Source: Gymnogyps californianus
Taxonomy: Eukaryota > Chordata > Aves > Accipitriformes > Cathartidae
Assembly: GCF_018139145.2 (NCBI RefSeq)
Contig: NC_059478.1
Coordinates: 35,567,001-35,631,000 of the forward strand
Direction of reading: 5' to 3'
DNA length: 64,000 nucleotides
The position numbers were made by a program, and so were the translations under genes. Each line of letters starts with the position of its first letter. Positions within the stretch are counted from its first letter, which is position 1. The notes under the pieces are model-generated. The model worked only from the letters and a program-made list of their open reading frames with translations. It was not told the DNA's origin and did no database searches. Shown piece after piece: positions 39,401-54,400 of this stretch.

Positions 39401-42400
39401 TACACACATTTAGGAATAAGGTATTATATATCACTTTAAGAATTTTAGGCTGTAGATGAATATGTATACTGATATATGGATGTCTGAGGAAATTCATGAA
39501 ACTGTTTAGAGTGATGTGTTTTGGGGTGTGGTCTTACGTGAATTATTCTGCTTTATATTTCACCAGCATTTCATTGCTACATACCCATATAAAATGTGAT
39601 GCTGAACTGCATGAAGGGGGTGTATTCTCTTACTGTACTGTTTGGAAAGCAGTGAAAAATTATTGTTGAACAAATAATATGAATGTTTAGTGTTGTTTAA
39701 TTTTATTCCTTCACATGTTCTAAAGAATTTGCATTTCTTAATGAATCCAGGCCACAGCAGCTTAATATTTACCTCTTCTTCTTCGTCCTTCTTGTGGCCT
39801 AGATTCAAGAGAGTAATGAGTGAGGTCTAATTGTCCAGTGGAAGATCAGGAAATCAAGTATAGCAGTTACTTATTTTGAGAAAGTTTATTACATTGATTC
39901 TACTCCACGTATAAAATGTTTGAACTGCTGCTTTTCATTTTTTACCTAGACTTAATAGATAGGTAGTTTGTTTGCAGTCTGTCCGAGCTCTGTAAATGAA
40001 TAATATTGCAAGTAGGCAAATTCATTTTACTGCAGAAAATGAAAAGAAAAGCCTGTGATCACAGAATTTTCCTATTTATTGAGAAAGCAGAAAGCACCCT
40101 CTATATTTTTTCTTTTTCCATTTTGAGTGCGAGCTCACCTCTGCAGATTAGTCAGTCGCTCATAAAAACAGCACAGCGTTGTCTGCAGTGACAGAAGAAA
40201 CACTTCTCAGAAGAATGCTTTCAATTTTTGGTGTCCATCTCACAGTTCTTTTAAAAGTTTATGGTTTGGTGCACTTCATTCTCAGAAGTGTGCAGTACCA
40301 CCTCCCTTTAGGAATAATCAGCATATTCACGTGTATCTCTTAGGAGGAAAAACAGAAGTTCCCTGAGGAAGCTGCCTTGGTAATCCTCTCTGTCTCTGCA
40401 CGGTGAGGGCACCTAGCATGTTTTATAAATTCATCTCACGGGGAAGTGAGCAGATTTCCAGCACAGCCTTGGGCACCTCGGTCTGTGGGTGACTCTGGAA
40501 GGGATGACTCGCATCACAAAGATGATGGCCTTTCTTTTTCATTGTTTTTTACTACTCCTCAGAGCAGAAATTTTTGCAATTGTACTTTTTCATTTTAGAA
40601 GCTGTTTACTGCCCTGGTCTCAGATGAAGTAACCCCCGTTTGGATGAGGGTTACGTGGGGACATGCAGCAAACAGGGCAGAATGGCTGATTCCTGAGTTT
40701 ACGTAGGCACAAAGAGCCCTACCTGGGCCCAAACTGGGACCCAAATTCTGATCTATGGACAAACAGGGCTCAGTGTGTCCTGGGCTGGGGAGCCTTGGGC
40801 AGGGGCTAACCCCTGGCAGCGTGTTCAGGCAGGCTGCTCACAGTCCTGGACACGTGTCCGGACAAAAAGGTTTAGCTGCGTTGTGAGGGACTTAGCGCCA
40901 TATTGTCAGGTTTCGTGCATGTCCGTACGCCAGCGTACAGCTCTGGGCCCAAATTTGCCAGCGTTCGAGAGCGTTGTGCTATCTGAGAGAGCAGCAGCTC
41001 TGCTGCATGAGGCGCTGGGACCAGTGTCTGTTGAGCTGTGAGGGATAACCTATGGAAAAAGTGCTGACGTTGGTCTTCTTTTTCCATTTTTAACGCATGT
41101 AAAGAAAGCTCTACAGGGAGGTCTCGTAGTTTCAACAGGGAAAATGTTTTTCTAGTGGTTTTTAATATAAGGAAAATCACATCTTTCCTGATTTTTCCAG
41201 AAGACTTCTTGAATGATGAGAGCATTATAATGGAACTTTTCTTTGATTGTAAATAATTAGGGTTGAATTTTTTTACTTAACCTCTGAGGAGTATGATTTA
41301 AATCACAATTTACTTCTATTTACTTTTAAAGGATTTTTAAGCTTGCATTAAAAAAAATTCTTAATTGACCAGTTACCGGCTTTAATATTTCAAAGCAACA
41401 GTTTCATTTGTTCTTCAGTCATCTAAAGAAGCATTTCGTGATTTTTTTTTTTTAATCTAAGCTGAAGAAGAAATTGCTTGAATGACAGAGGGGAAGAATA
41501 GACTTTCTTTTTTTTTTTTTTCTTTGCAGATTACCATTAATGAGAACTGAATAAGCAGTTAACTGAATGAGCACTACATAATGCTAAGTGCTGTCAGTGG
41601 TAGTACAGTGTTGGCATTTTGGAAATTCTGACACAAAAAGCCATACCCATGTTAGCAAAATTTCCAGCTATGGTAAAGAAATACTGAGACAGATAACAGA
41701 AAATCAGGATGGGACAGAAAAAGTACACGTGTCCTCAAAAGTACTGAAAACAGGAGTAAAATAACCAAGGGGAAAAGTGACAAAGAAGAAACACGTATAA
41801 AAGGAGAGAAAAGTGGAAAATAATAACAAAAGTATCAAGCTCATTTAGGAAACTTTAAATGTGTGTTATGTCCATTCATATTCAGGAAAGCATTTGATTG
41901 CTGGTTAATATTGTACACATGATATCCTGTTAACTTAGAGCAAAACCAGCCATAGCCTAGAGAGAGGTCTGTGAGAAGCACACCACACACAGTGATACAC
42001 AGAGCATAGTGCGAGGTAGGAGTAGTCACAAGTTCAATATTGCCATTAAGGAATATTTTCTGCAGAAAATATAAGCATATCATTTATCTTGGTGGCAGAC
42101 ACTTAATGCAAAAGTTTTTGATGCTTGAATGACCAGTAAGGAAGTTTTAACTCACATGATTAATGGCAGACTGCACGTTTAAATATGGAACTTTGCCAAA
42201 ATTTGTTTCTCTGAAAATAATGAGTTACGTTAAATTAATTTTCTCTTTTCTCTCATCATTCATTATTCTCATTATTTCTCTTATATATCTTTCAAGATCT
42301 CCTGCTTGCAGAGAGTCCCACAGCAATATGATTACACGTTAATGAAATACCGTAGAAATTTAAAAGGATTTCCATTTTAGCAATAGCGTGTTGCAGTTTA

Positions 42401-45400
42401 ACTGGGTTGATTACTGAAATGAATATGAAGAGAGAATTTTCTGTCATGGTGTGACAGTGACTAAAGGCTGCCCTACCGTTTCTGCAACAGACCCCGTCGC
42501 AGCAGAGCAGCATTCTGGACAATGGGCAGGAGGAGGTGTCTGTGAGCAGCCAGTGGAACCCCTACCCGCTGGGGCGGCGGGACGTGCCGCCGGACACCGT
42601 CACGAAGAAGGTAAGCAGCACGAGCAAAGCTGCCGACATACCTGCGGTTGTCTTCTTTTCCCAGGGAATCACTGGAAGGAGGAGAACAGGTTAATGAGGA
42701 CAGGTTTGGGAAACACATGTTTTTGTTTCAAAGTTTAAAGCAGTAATCATTATGAATTAAGGATGGTGTTTTCATGCCTGCTACCTCTTTTTGCATTTGT
42801 TTATGCAGATGCTAGTAGTTACATCTGTAGTGTGTGAAATGGGCACAGTGGGCTTGGCAGGTATGTTCATGTATACTCTGTATGACATGTATACTCTGCA
42901 TGTTTCAGAGTATCAGACAGCTGTCAGCTCCCTCTTGTCCTGAAAAGTCTTCATTCAGATTTTTCATTTCAATTACATTCTTCAGTTCATGACAAAAAAT
43001 AAATGTGTTGAGATGGAGGCCAGCCCAGTGTCTGGACAGTCACAGACATTTTGGCAGAGACATCCTAGGCACACATCGTTTGCTGATAAACTCACTAGAA
43101 AGGGTTCTAATTTCTAGTACCTTGTGGCGGTAGATACTAAATTCCAGTGCTTGGATCTGGCCTGTTTCTATGAAAACGCTGGCTGCTCTCTCCCAGCCCC
43201 GACTTGGCTCTGCTCATCAACTGAGAAACTGCCATTTCTAGATGCTGTAATCATAAAGCTGGAGAATGGAGGATCTTGACAAACTAAACTGTGTTTGCAA
43301 ACACCTTTAGAAGGTGGAGCCACACATTTAAGCAGTGATAATTACATCGATTGTTATCTATACGGAGATCGGTCCTGCTCATTCCTGAAGTAAAGTCTTA
43401 CGAGTGAATAAAACCGGTGTGAAAGCCATAATGTGCACACTGATAACTTCTGTAGCGTAATTAACTGTCAGCACTGATGAGGCAAATACCTCCTTACTGG
43501 CTTCACATCTTTTTATCCCAGACAGTTTCAGAAGCAGTAGCCCTTACCTTCGTACAAAAGTAGCGACAAGAGATACAGGTGTACAAGAGAATTGCTTGAA
43601 GATGGGAGACGACAGCCATTGCACCTAGAGCTGCCCAGAGACTCCTTCCCAGGCACAGGAGGGTGAGGAGGAGGGCGCCCTGACATTGTTTGATGGAGTT
43701 GGCTCTGTCAGCCAAGTTATTCGAAGGGTTTCTTTGTCCTCTGATATGCAGGAAACTAGGATAAGACATTTAAGAGGAGTCACTGCTTATCTTCACTGGC
43801 GTATTGGGATAAAACCTGCGTTTATCCATTCACACATTCTAACACAGTCTGTGTCTTGCATTTGTGCATCATCAGTGTTACTATAATAAGAAACTGCAGA
43901 TTCTGTTTCGTTCTGAATATTTCACTATCTCGCTGCTCAGATGTGGTAAGTACAAACATTGCATAATCGTACTGAAATCTGCTTAACTCAGTGGAGCAAT
44001 CCATTGTTGCATCCGTTGTCAGCTACTTTAATTACACTGTAAATATTGGACACTGAGCTGAAAATAATTAACTTTTGTGGCAGAAGTTAAATAAAGTAAA
44101 GAATACAAATGAAATTGGGGAAGCAGTCTGCATAATAGAGATTTTTTTCTGCAGAATAAATAATTCCCATTTCCAAGAAAGGCAGCTTATCCAGCTCCAG
44201 CAAGAGCCACAGCGTGAATACACAAGAAGTAGTGATATGATCTCTTCAAAGTCTATTAACAGGAGTGAGAAAATGAATTCTCAAAATTGTTTACCCACCA
44301 TCCTCAGGAGGTGGTTTGCAATGTGCTGTTGTGACAATGCTAATCTCTTCTCCATTGAAAGTGACCTTGAGTGTCTTGGTTTCCCAGCATCTGGGGATTA
44401 AAATACAGCAATTATTTGAAGTCAGACTCAGAAAATTGAAGTTCAACATAACAAACAATTAAATGATGTAAATACCAATTGTAGTATATGTTTTGTTTTT
44501 CCACTAACGTAACAGTACTAGGGTGAATGGGCTCCTGCAGAGCAGAGGCACTACACGGTAGAGCTGTACTTGGGAAATCACTGGAAGAAGAGCTGGGACT
44601 TGTTCTTCCAAGGGGAAGAGTGTGTACTATAGACGGATGGACTGTGTACTCAGGCTGATGTAGTACGTATATAGACACAGTAATACGTGTTCCTAAATTA
44701 TCCACACATAGAGGGCTACTATACATGTAATGATGGCTATTTATGTATGTTAGGTAAGGTGGGAATACTACACAGTAATCACTGCATAGTTATGTGGGGT
44801 GGGAGTGGTTGTTTCTGTCCTTTTTGCTGTTCAGCATACAGATTAAATGCCAGTTTTATTTTAAGTATGATCATTTATGTGATCATCCCATAATTTATGG
44901 GCTATTTCTCATACGGAAAAGTTGGATATTTGAATCTTCAAACTGAATAATCCACTGATTTATTAAAAGACGACAGTATTTATGCTTCCTGGAAGATGAC
45001 TTTTTCTGTCATGTCAACAAGAGAGAAGTCAGCTGCATGCCTAATTAAATCAGTTGTATTCTGAGTTAGCTGCTCCTCCATAAAAAGGAAAGGGGTAGAA
45101 GTGTGGCAGGGGATCACCAAAAGGGAACTTGGAAATCACTCCTTATTAAAAAGAGAGGTTGAAGAGTGAGAATGAAGGTGGAAAATGAACAGACATCAGG
45201 CCGGCCAACCTGGGTGCAAGGTGACGACCCTCTGAGAGGATGAGCTACGCAGGTTTGGGGATGCGTAGGACTGTGTTAGTTGGGCTCTTCTGCTGCAGGG
45301 TTGCAGCAGCCCACACGAAGGCTGAAGCCATGCAAGCTCTTGGAGACCCCTGCGTGGGCTGTAATGGTCTCGGTGGATGTGGAAGGAGCATATGCTATGG

Positions 45401-48400
45401 AACTGGAGCAAGGCAGCTGCCTCAAAACTGGGACATTTAAAAGTGTCCGAGCCACCATTTCTCTCCCTTTCTGACTTTGGAGTATTTCTGTTAGCCACAA
45501 CTGAGAGGCTGGAGGCTCTTTCTGCTTCATTTCCAGCATCTGCTGTTCCATACAGAGGTCTTTTAACCTGATAAAGAAGATCTGAGGTTTTTCAGTGAAG
45601 AAGCACAATTTTTTTTGTATTTGAAATAGACATCTTCCTCTGAGGCAGACAGTGCACCCGCTGTGGACTGCTGTGGTGGATATGGGATTATATCTGGGGC
45701 AAATGGCAGAATTTATGAGATTCTGCTTTTTTGGGATCCTCTTGTGATGAGGATGACACAACAGGAAGTACAGAACCATGCTGCACGCGGTCACCTGCTC
45801 ACCTTGCATCTCCACGGGGCAGGGTGGCACGGGTTCAGCAATCCATTGCAGGCACGGCTTGTTGCCGCTCGGGAGTTAATGAATAGCTAAAAAGTCTGTC
45901 TTGAGCATTTTCCTTCCTTTCTGATCTTGGTTGAACTGAAGATCTCTCTGACCTGTAAAGTGGGATGTTTGCAGTACAGACTGACTTCACCAGGCTATTC
46001 TTGGAGTAAGTTTGTCAGTGTCTGTTAAGCACTTTCATGTACGCAGGTGAGCTGTGTTTTAGGAAGAGTTTGGGGATTGAAGATTTGGGCGCAAGGAGTA
46101 AGAGATTTCTCTGTCATTACTCACCTTGAGACTATCCCTCTTGTACTAAAATGAAGAACTGTCAGACATGTATTCTACCTAGTCCCTTTCTTCAAATGTT
46201 GTCAGCAAAAAACTAAGAGCAGATCAGTTTTGCTTGCAGTTGCTGCGTGTCTTGCTGGGATTCGGTGTTCAGTGGCACGAGTAGCTCCAACTGCGTCTGT
46301 ATTAATGATGCGTCCTGCAGACAAATCTTGGAGTTCTGTTAAGATGTATTTTTGCTATGGCAACAAACAAACAGTTCTAGTGCCCTGGCTGCTGTAACTT
46401 ACGAGGCCAGATGATTGGCCAATGGGTAAGAAATGTTTTGATCTTTTGCTGTATTAAATTTAATCTTGTCTAAAATACAGTCTCACAATTGGTGACTCTT
46501 CCACTCAGGATCATAAAGGTTCGGTAGTACTGAGGATTAGACCTTCATGACGAGGTGTGATTGTGTCATTGGCTGGTGTAAGCTTAATGTGAAACGTCGT
46601 TCAAGTAGGTCTGTTTTGTCCACAGAGACTTGCAGATATTGAGACATGCAATCATAATGCTCTTTCACATTCAGGCTGTTCAAATAATAGCACTGGTTGA
46701 TGGGTGCATATAATCTGAAAACTCTCAGTAGCAACGGTGTGATATTTCTTGGAGGTAATAATAATTTGATCATACAACAGAGCATGAATTTTGCTCGTTC
46801 CCTTTTGGCTAAGTTGCATGTGGTTATTTATAAGCAACAGCATCTGAATCTTGTAAATATACAAAGCATAAAATTGTCTCAACTGAATTTGTTTTGCAAA
46901 GATTTGCCTCAAATATTTATGTAATTCATGTGCCTAAATAGAGACTGTGTCTTGAAGAGTAAGCAAGTATGCAACTTTACCATGTCAAGAACAGAATGCA
47001 GAAAGCAAACCTCACCTGTTAGATCACAGCTGCAAATGTGCAAGGCAATGGGGATGGAGGGGAGGAAAGAATGACAGCAGTCATCCATTTTTTTCTGAAA
47101 ATATCAAAAGGCCAAGTCAATGTAAATGCAGTATTTCACTTATATTTACAAAATATTAGAGCTTCAAATCAGTAGATATTATCATAGAAATTTGATAATT
47201 TGATTAGTTACATTTTGTAAAAGCCACATTTGTTCCTAGGACAAGGCATAGGATTTAATTGATTATGCTTTCCATACACAGTGCACAATACTGGCCAGTA
47301 TCTGTGTTGGTGTTATAAATCTTCTTCCAAACTATCCTCAGAAAAAAAAACCATTCCAGGATCTTCAGAGTGTGCTGTGATGAATAATCCACCCTACTTC
47401 AATTTATTAAATGTTTTCAGTTCACAAAACATTCTGAGCAGAAGCATATATCATGACACGAGGAAAAAAAATATTTTCTGTTTATAAAACATACTGTATA
47501 CGGCTAATTTCCCTTAAACCTCCTAGGGTCACTAAATGCAATGGGCGTATCCTTGCTGCTTTTAATCACGTTTTTTTCCAACTGTGGTCAAAAGGCAAAC
47601 CTCTGATATGACTTAAGAGGTTTGCTTTTACTTGACTCTGTAAGTTGTAATAATTGCTTCTTTTCAGCTTCCTGAATTTCTGGCCTAACGGGTTACGTTA
47701 CCCACAGGCAGGTAGCCACATCCAGACTTTAATGGGATCACAAAGCCTACAGCATCGGAGCCGCGAGCAGCAGTACGAAGGAAACATGAACAAAGTCACC
47801 ATTCAGCAGTTTCAGCCACCACTGCCTATTCAGATTCCCTCCTCGCAGAGCTCTCGAGCACCGCAGACAGGGCGATGTTTAATCCAAACCAAGGGTCAGA
47901 GAAGTACGGATGCCTACCAGGAGCAGGTGAGAAAGCGTGTCTATAAAATAACACTTTGACGAAAACTTTCGGGTTTTTTCTGCCCTATATACAGCAGGAA
48001 AAGGGAGCCTAGGGCAATAACAGAGGGCGGCTGAGCCAGGCAGCATGGAGGCAGGCAAGCAGGTCTGTCCTCGTCCCCAGCACCAGGGACTGATAGCATT
48101 TTTTTCTTGGATTGACCAAGCGACACAATTTGGCATTGAAGTTCCTGAACAGAGCTGACATCACTGAGTCATACCAAATTAATTTGCAATTTCTGCCAAT
48201 TCCCCGGTAACCTAGTTCAGCGCTAACAGTGCAGCATATTTGGCAAGACGCTGATCTTCTCCGATGTGTATTGGCTGCTCCAGTTTAGCCCTACGAAAGG
48301 CCAGCTGTAGCTCCAGTGCCCCCAGTCTAACAAAATGGGTGCTGCCGAGTGTCTTCATTAAGTGGTCCTATCCCCATTATATTTGGCCTTAATGATTGCA

Positions 48401-51400
48401 ATAACTGTTTGAGGCACCTGGCTTGCAGAATAAGGTTCAGAATCATTAGTAAACCTTTCTCTTGTGTAAAGCGTTGGTCAACCCACGCAAGTAGCTGCCT
48501 GTATTAAGTCCCTGAGTATTGCATTGAGATTCAGAAGCAATTGCTTCTGTGGCTCAAGTACATGCTCAGGCTGGCTCAATGGGTAGTCATTAAGCTACAC
48601 TGAAGTCATTTTTATTTTATATTCAATTACCCAATGCCATTTAGAGTCACCCTGGCTAAAAGATAAGATTCAGCACTATTTCCTGGAGTAATTCACTTGT
48701 AAAAGTGCTTGGTGCTCAGTGCAGGCTATGGGGGCTGTGGCCCTGATACTGACAATGGTCTGAAGATCTCTCAGCTTCAGAGCACTTCTTCCTTGGGTTT
48801 GTCCCAAGCATAGCACCCGGGGATGCTGCACGTGTGACACCACCTGGAAAAACCAAAGTGCACAAGATGAAGCCTCACTGACAGATTCATCCCAATGTTT
48901 AAGTGAAAAATTTGGCCAGTGTGAACTGCTCTTTCACAAGTCTAAAGGGTTTTTGTTTTCTCCTTGAAAACAAAATTTTAAACTATGTGCAAAAATACAT
49001 GCAGCACTGTGAATATTCTGGTATCATTGCAGCATGCTGAAATCATGAAAATACTTTCAGTTTATAGCTATTCTACTGACTTTTACTATATTGTGCGATA
49101 CAGCTTTTGAGGGGGTCAGCTGGTCTCGTTAATGGTGAAATGGGATATATGCGAAGAAGATGCCATTGATTAGATAGGCTTTAATGTTGGCATTGACTTA
49201 TCTTGTCATATCTTTTTAACCTAGTTTTGTGTGAGGATAGAGAAGAATCCTGGCCTTGGTTTTAGTATCAGTGGTGGAATAAGTGGACAAGGAAATCCAT
49301 TCAAACCTTCTGATAAGGTAAGTTATAAATTTCTCTCTAAACGGTCCTTATTTTAGTGTACCATATAGTGGAGACATAGATAACATGAGTGAAATTTTTA
49401 TGCACTTCTGTTGTGATAATTGAAAGAATTTTTCCCATACTTGGCTTTTTTTTGTTAGGGGAGTGTTGTTCGCTTTTTTTCCCCTGGTTAATGAAGACGA
49501 GAGAATCAAAACAGAAATCACATGGGTGTCTGCCTTATATTCCACGTCTAAGATAATTTTTGAGACTGTTTTCTGGAGAATCGTCTCTCTCACTTTTTTC
49601 TTTTAAGAGTCAATATAGGCCCTGATTAAACTTTCACTAAAGTCATCAGAGGGAATACTAAACCAGTAATGGCATCGCTAGGTAGCTGAAGTGCCAGGGT
49701 TTATAGCAGCTGTATCAAATAAAATCGGCCTGGCCTGCAAACTGGTCTGGAGATCATTGGTGCCTTACGACCACCACGGCAAGCAGTCTTCTGTTCTGTA
49801 CTGCGAATTAAAAATGTCACCATTATGGTACATGATGGTCAGGGAGACTCAGTATTCATTCTGGGAATTACACGTTGAAGAGGTTGATAAATCTCTTTAC
49901 AGTAAAAGGAAGCCTAGTAAAAATACAACATCAGGTGATTATCAGCTACACAGGGCTTTAGGATTAGGAAATGGACTCTTAGACCTGTGAATTTATCTGT
50001 TCTGTGTGGTAAAACTGACTGGAGTTTGTTGAAAAACAAGTACTATGGCTACCTCTCTGTTAAACATATTCTTATAGTTTATATTCTTTGATAATACTGG
50101 ATTCAGTTTTAAGAGGCAGTCATAACTTCCACAGATATTGAGAATGTTTGGCAAATGATGAAATTAAAACTGTCTTTTCATCTCTTCTCAAAAATTTGAG
50201 ATCTGCGTGCAAACTAAAAAAATATTTTCCCCACCACTCTGAATTACAACAGAAAGCTAATTGGAAATGTAAAATATGCTTAGAAATATCAGTCTAACAC
50301 AATCTTAATTCCTTTCAATCTTCTCATTGATAATCCCTGTTTTGAACTTCAGGAACAGTTCCATTTAATGTACATAACTATCAGGCATTTTAACAACTAT
50401 CCCTTAAAACATATTCATTTTTGGTGTCCTTCTTTGAGACTGCACACTAGAACTACACTTTATAACATCATGGTCTTTTTTTCCACAGTTTAATGTATGA
50501 TGTTAGAATTAAGCTATACTTCCACTATCTATCACTTGCCTGAAATTATTAAAGAAGAGTCTATATCGCGCTATGAATGTGTCTGCACCAGTAATACATG
50601 CAGTGCAATAACAGCTGTAGATAGACTTAATTTTACCGATAACAGAAATGCCAAATTGTGTACTGAGGGAGTGATAGGGTGGTTATATTGAAGGAATTAA
50701 TAGTTGAAAGGTTTTTTATGTGTTCTTACTCTGAAACATTGCTTCCCACACCGTTAAATCAGATTTATTATCTTTTAAATATCACAGAAGCGGTAAGAGG
50801 GTGATACTGTCTCCCATCATACATGCCAGTCGTTTGTGATGGTTTCAAGTCACACATACGGTCGTACTCTGTCTGTAAGATGAAATCAGTGGGGATGGCA
50901 GTGAGCACCCTTCTGCACAGTGATACACCTCTGCCCTGACACGCTGATGCTGCTGTGATGAAAGGACAGGAAAAGCAGTAAAACGCACAGAAGCAATCAG
51001 TCGTTTTGAATGGCAGACTTGTGTCACAAGTTAATGGCACGTGGATGAAATAGAAGCAGCCCATCGCTCTGCGCCCGAGGAGCTCAGGTTTTTATAAGGT
51101 TAACAGAAATACTGGACAGTACCTTGCTCCAGAAGGCTATAAAATCCCTCAAGGACGCATGATGATACCAAGCAGGAAAGTTCTCTGGTGTCTCTGGGAG
51201 CATCGTAAATGGCTCAAATCTAGCCTCTGCTCAGTTCTGGAGTCTGCTTCAAGGTATTCACCCTCGGCAGCGGGGTGAGCACGGCAGAGAAAGTGAGACT
51301 GAGGGTACAGCAGTACAGGGCTGCATGAGCTGTATGGGAAATACTTCAAATGTGTTCGTCATCTAGGAACTCAGTCTTTGATTCTGGGTTTTATTAACAT

Positions 51401-54400
51401 ATTTTACTGAAATTCTGAAAACAAATCTAAAAATACCCTTTATTACTTGATAATTTTTCCCCTTTCAAAGTCATTCACTGCTCAGACACTGGATTAAGTG
51501 ACAGTCCTACAGACCATTGTACTGAATATCCCAAGGGCTGAATATCAAGACTGCTTTTTAGAAATTTTTTTAAAGTTTTTTTTTTCCCTAGAGGAAGTAA
51601 ACAAAGATTACTGTATGGATTATTATTCTAATAAATGAATGCTTGCTCCATTTTAATTATCCTCCTGATAACCCTGTTACTCTTGCCCCGTTCATACTGG
51701 ACATTATTTTGTGACGTGGAATCTTAGTTTCAAATGACCCACAGTTATATTTGTATCAGGTGATAACTAGCTGAAGGTCACGGAGGGCTGCTACAAACCT
51801 GTACTAGTGTTTGATTACAAACAGATTTTAAAAAGTCTTTAGTGTTTAGACCATTGCCAGAGTATATAAAGCCCCCAGACACCAGTTAGGGAGACACCTG
51901 TATTTTGGGAACTAGTTCTTGGTGATAGCATCCTAACCTCTGTTACTTCTGACTTATAGGGTATCTTTGTTACTAGGGTTCAGCCTGACGGACCAGCATC
52001 CAGCCTGCTCCAGCCTGGCGATAAGATCCTCCAGGTATGGACGGATTTAACTGCTTTGTAACTGAACTGAGTCTTTGCTTCTTAGAAGTACAATGATACT
52101 GGTTTCGGTACAAGTTAACTGCTAGTTTTGTTATTATGGTACTTTAATATTGATTTATAACAGTGTTACTCGCAGTGCTTTTGAAAGCTGGTCTCAGAAG
52201 GAAGGAATAAAGCCGTTTGAAAACAAACTGAGGATGTGGAAAAGAGGCACTGGGGTGTGCTGTCCGACAGCCCCCCTGCCACTGGCGGGGAGCTGAATTG
52301 AACCCGGGGAGCTCAGTGAGAGCAGAGGGACCATAGCACAGCAAGGAGCCGGACTGGCCCTCGTTTTGCCTGGCAGCTTCTGCTCTCTCCCCAGGGATAC
52401 TGAATAAGGCACATGGATGCCAGGGCCAGCCTTCTGGGAGGGAACGGCACTGCAGGAAAGGGTTAATGCTTACAATCTGTCACAGGAATGATCCAGGTGA
52501 CACAATTTAAACTCTAAAATAAAAATAATCCTTACATCATATCCGGCTTTTCCACACTAACAGCGCAAGAAGGTGCAGGGAGAAAGGAGCTTTACAGGCA
52601 GTTTCACAAGCATAAGCGTATGACAAAGCAAGACATGTTTATAATTTTCACCTTTGCAGCTGATGTGACACTGGCGTAAGAAGCTATATAGGCACTTTTT
52701 TTGACAGAATTGTGGCTGGCAATATTTTTGCCTGTCCTTTGCGGCCTCAGCATTTTTGCATGCACTCGCATGAAAAACAGCCGCTACTGGATCCACCACT
52801 GGACCCTGGAAGCCTCTGCGTAACTTACAGAGAAATCTCAGCTTTTTGTATTCTTTTTTGTTTCTGTAACAAATATTTTCTGTATTCCAGTGACCTTTTT
52901 AAATATAGAAAGACAGGCTATTCCTGAACACACCTTTCAAAAATTCCTCATTCACAGAAAATAACGGCTGTCCATGTAGAACAGGGTTTTCTACCATGTC
53001 CTGCAAGGTTGTTTCTTTTTTTTAAGCCTGGGAAATGTGTTACCACTGGCAGCAAATAGTATTACTTTTGAGAGAGTCATTATAATTGTCTGAAAGGCTT
53101 CTAACAGGTTTTAAAGCCATTCACACTGATCAAGGGTAAGAGGTTAACTGTGTTTTAATTGGTTATATGAAGGAAGTCAGCAAACCAAGGATGTTTCAAA
53201 CATCTTTGGTAGCCTCTCTCCTCCTGCCTCCCTCTCTCCTTCACTCCCCCCTGCCCCTCCTACCCAGCATGGGCACTGCAGTAGTTACCAGCTCTGAAGT
53301 CTATAATAGGCAACTCATGTTTAATTGCTAGTATGTTCAAAAAACAGTGAAATAAAGAAAACAGCGAAGCTAAATGAAGTACAAAATTAGCTAGAGATAC
53401 TTAGAATAATCAAGGCGCTATATTGAAAGCTGAGCTTAGTGACAGAAACAAAAATAGGTAAAATATGTTAAAAAGTAACAGCAAAATAAGGTGAGAAGGT
53501 TGCCTGTGGGGGAAGCAGTGGGCATATGCCGTGGGAGTCGTCTGAATGGAGTCGTGCGAGGGCTGTATTGTTCTGTGCAGGGACAGGTCTGTTGCGTGTG
53601 TGTACCTAGCATGTCTTCATCAAAGATGTACACTTTCAACCTGCATTTATTTTATAGCTATTGTTATGTCAAATGGTTTCTCCTGATGGGCACAGGCCAT
53701 CAGGAGCTGGGATTTCTCATGTTTCAGCATGTGTTCCTGAAGTAGGAGCATTTATGTGTATTTATATAATCACATTTAAGGTACTGCTGCATTTTTTGGG
53801 GGTAGCAAATTTCACTCTCTTAATTTATTCATCGCTTGCGTTGATGAAGTTTGACTTCGCACTCGGTCATTCTCGTAGGATTGTGGATCGGTCTCAGCAG
53901 AGTTTCTCATGTTTGTCACTGTCAGTACATCATTTCAAATTCTCTGGCAAGAACATTTTCCCTTATTTGCAGTTACTTCTACCCATGCGTAATACCTGTT
54001 ACCAGGTGTTGATTTATATTGTGGCAAGTAAAAGGGCGGTCATTAATCTCACGAAGCAATTAACAGAGAAAAAACCATAACTGTGATGAAGGATATTTTA
54101 CTTCTCAAATATAAGCAATGCCTTTAGCTAAAAGTATCCAGCTCCCTAGGCAGTAAGAACTTGAAATTATTAATACTCACTGGCATCACTTCACCTCCAC
54201 CACCATTTTCCACTATTAGCATCACCCCTGTTTGCATTTATCTGATGAGACAGTCCCCTGCCAGAGACTGGGGCTCTATAACACCAGTTGCTGTGTAGAA
54301 GGAGGTTCCTCTTCACCCATAATCTCTCTTCTTTGGCATCTGTAGCTATCTGCGCCACTTGTTGTCTTCCACACATGCACTGGGTGTGACACCAGCTTCT

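Noticed and set aside
41500..41560. Strong T-rich acceptor ending tttgcag in intron 11
   Set aside because: All three frames after it meet stops within a few codons and no donor follows; treated as a cryptic site.
52255..52330. Possible tRNA-like B-box (ttgaacccgg)
   Set aside because: No matching cloverleaf arms or A-box at the right distance.
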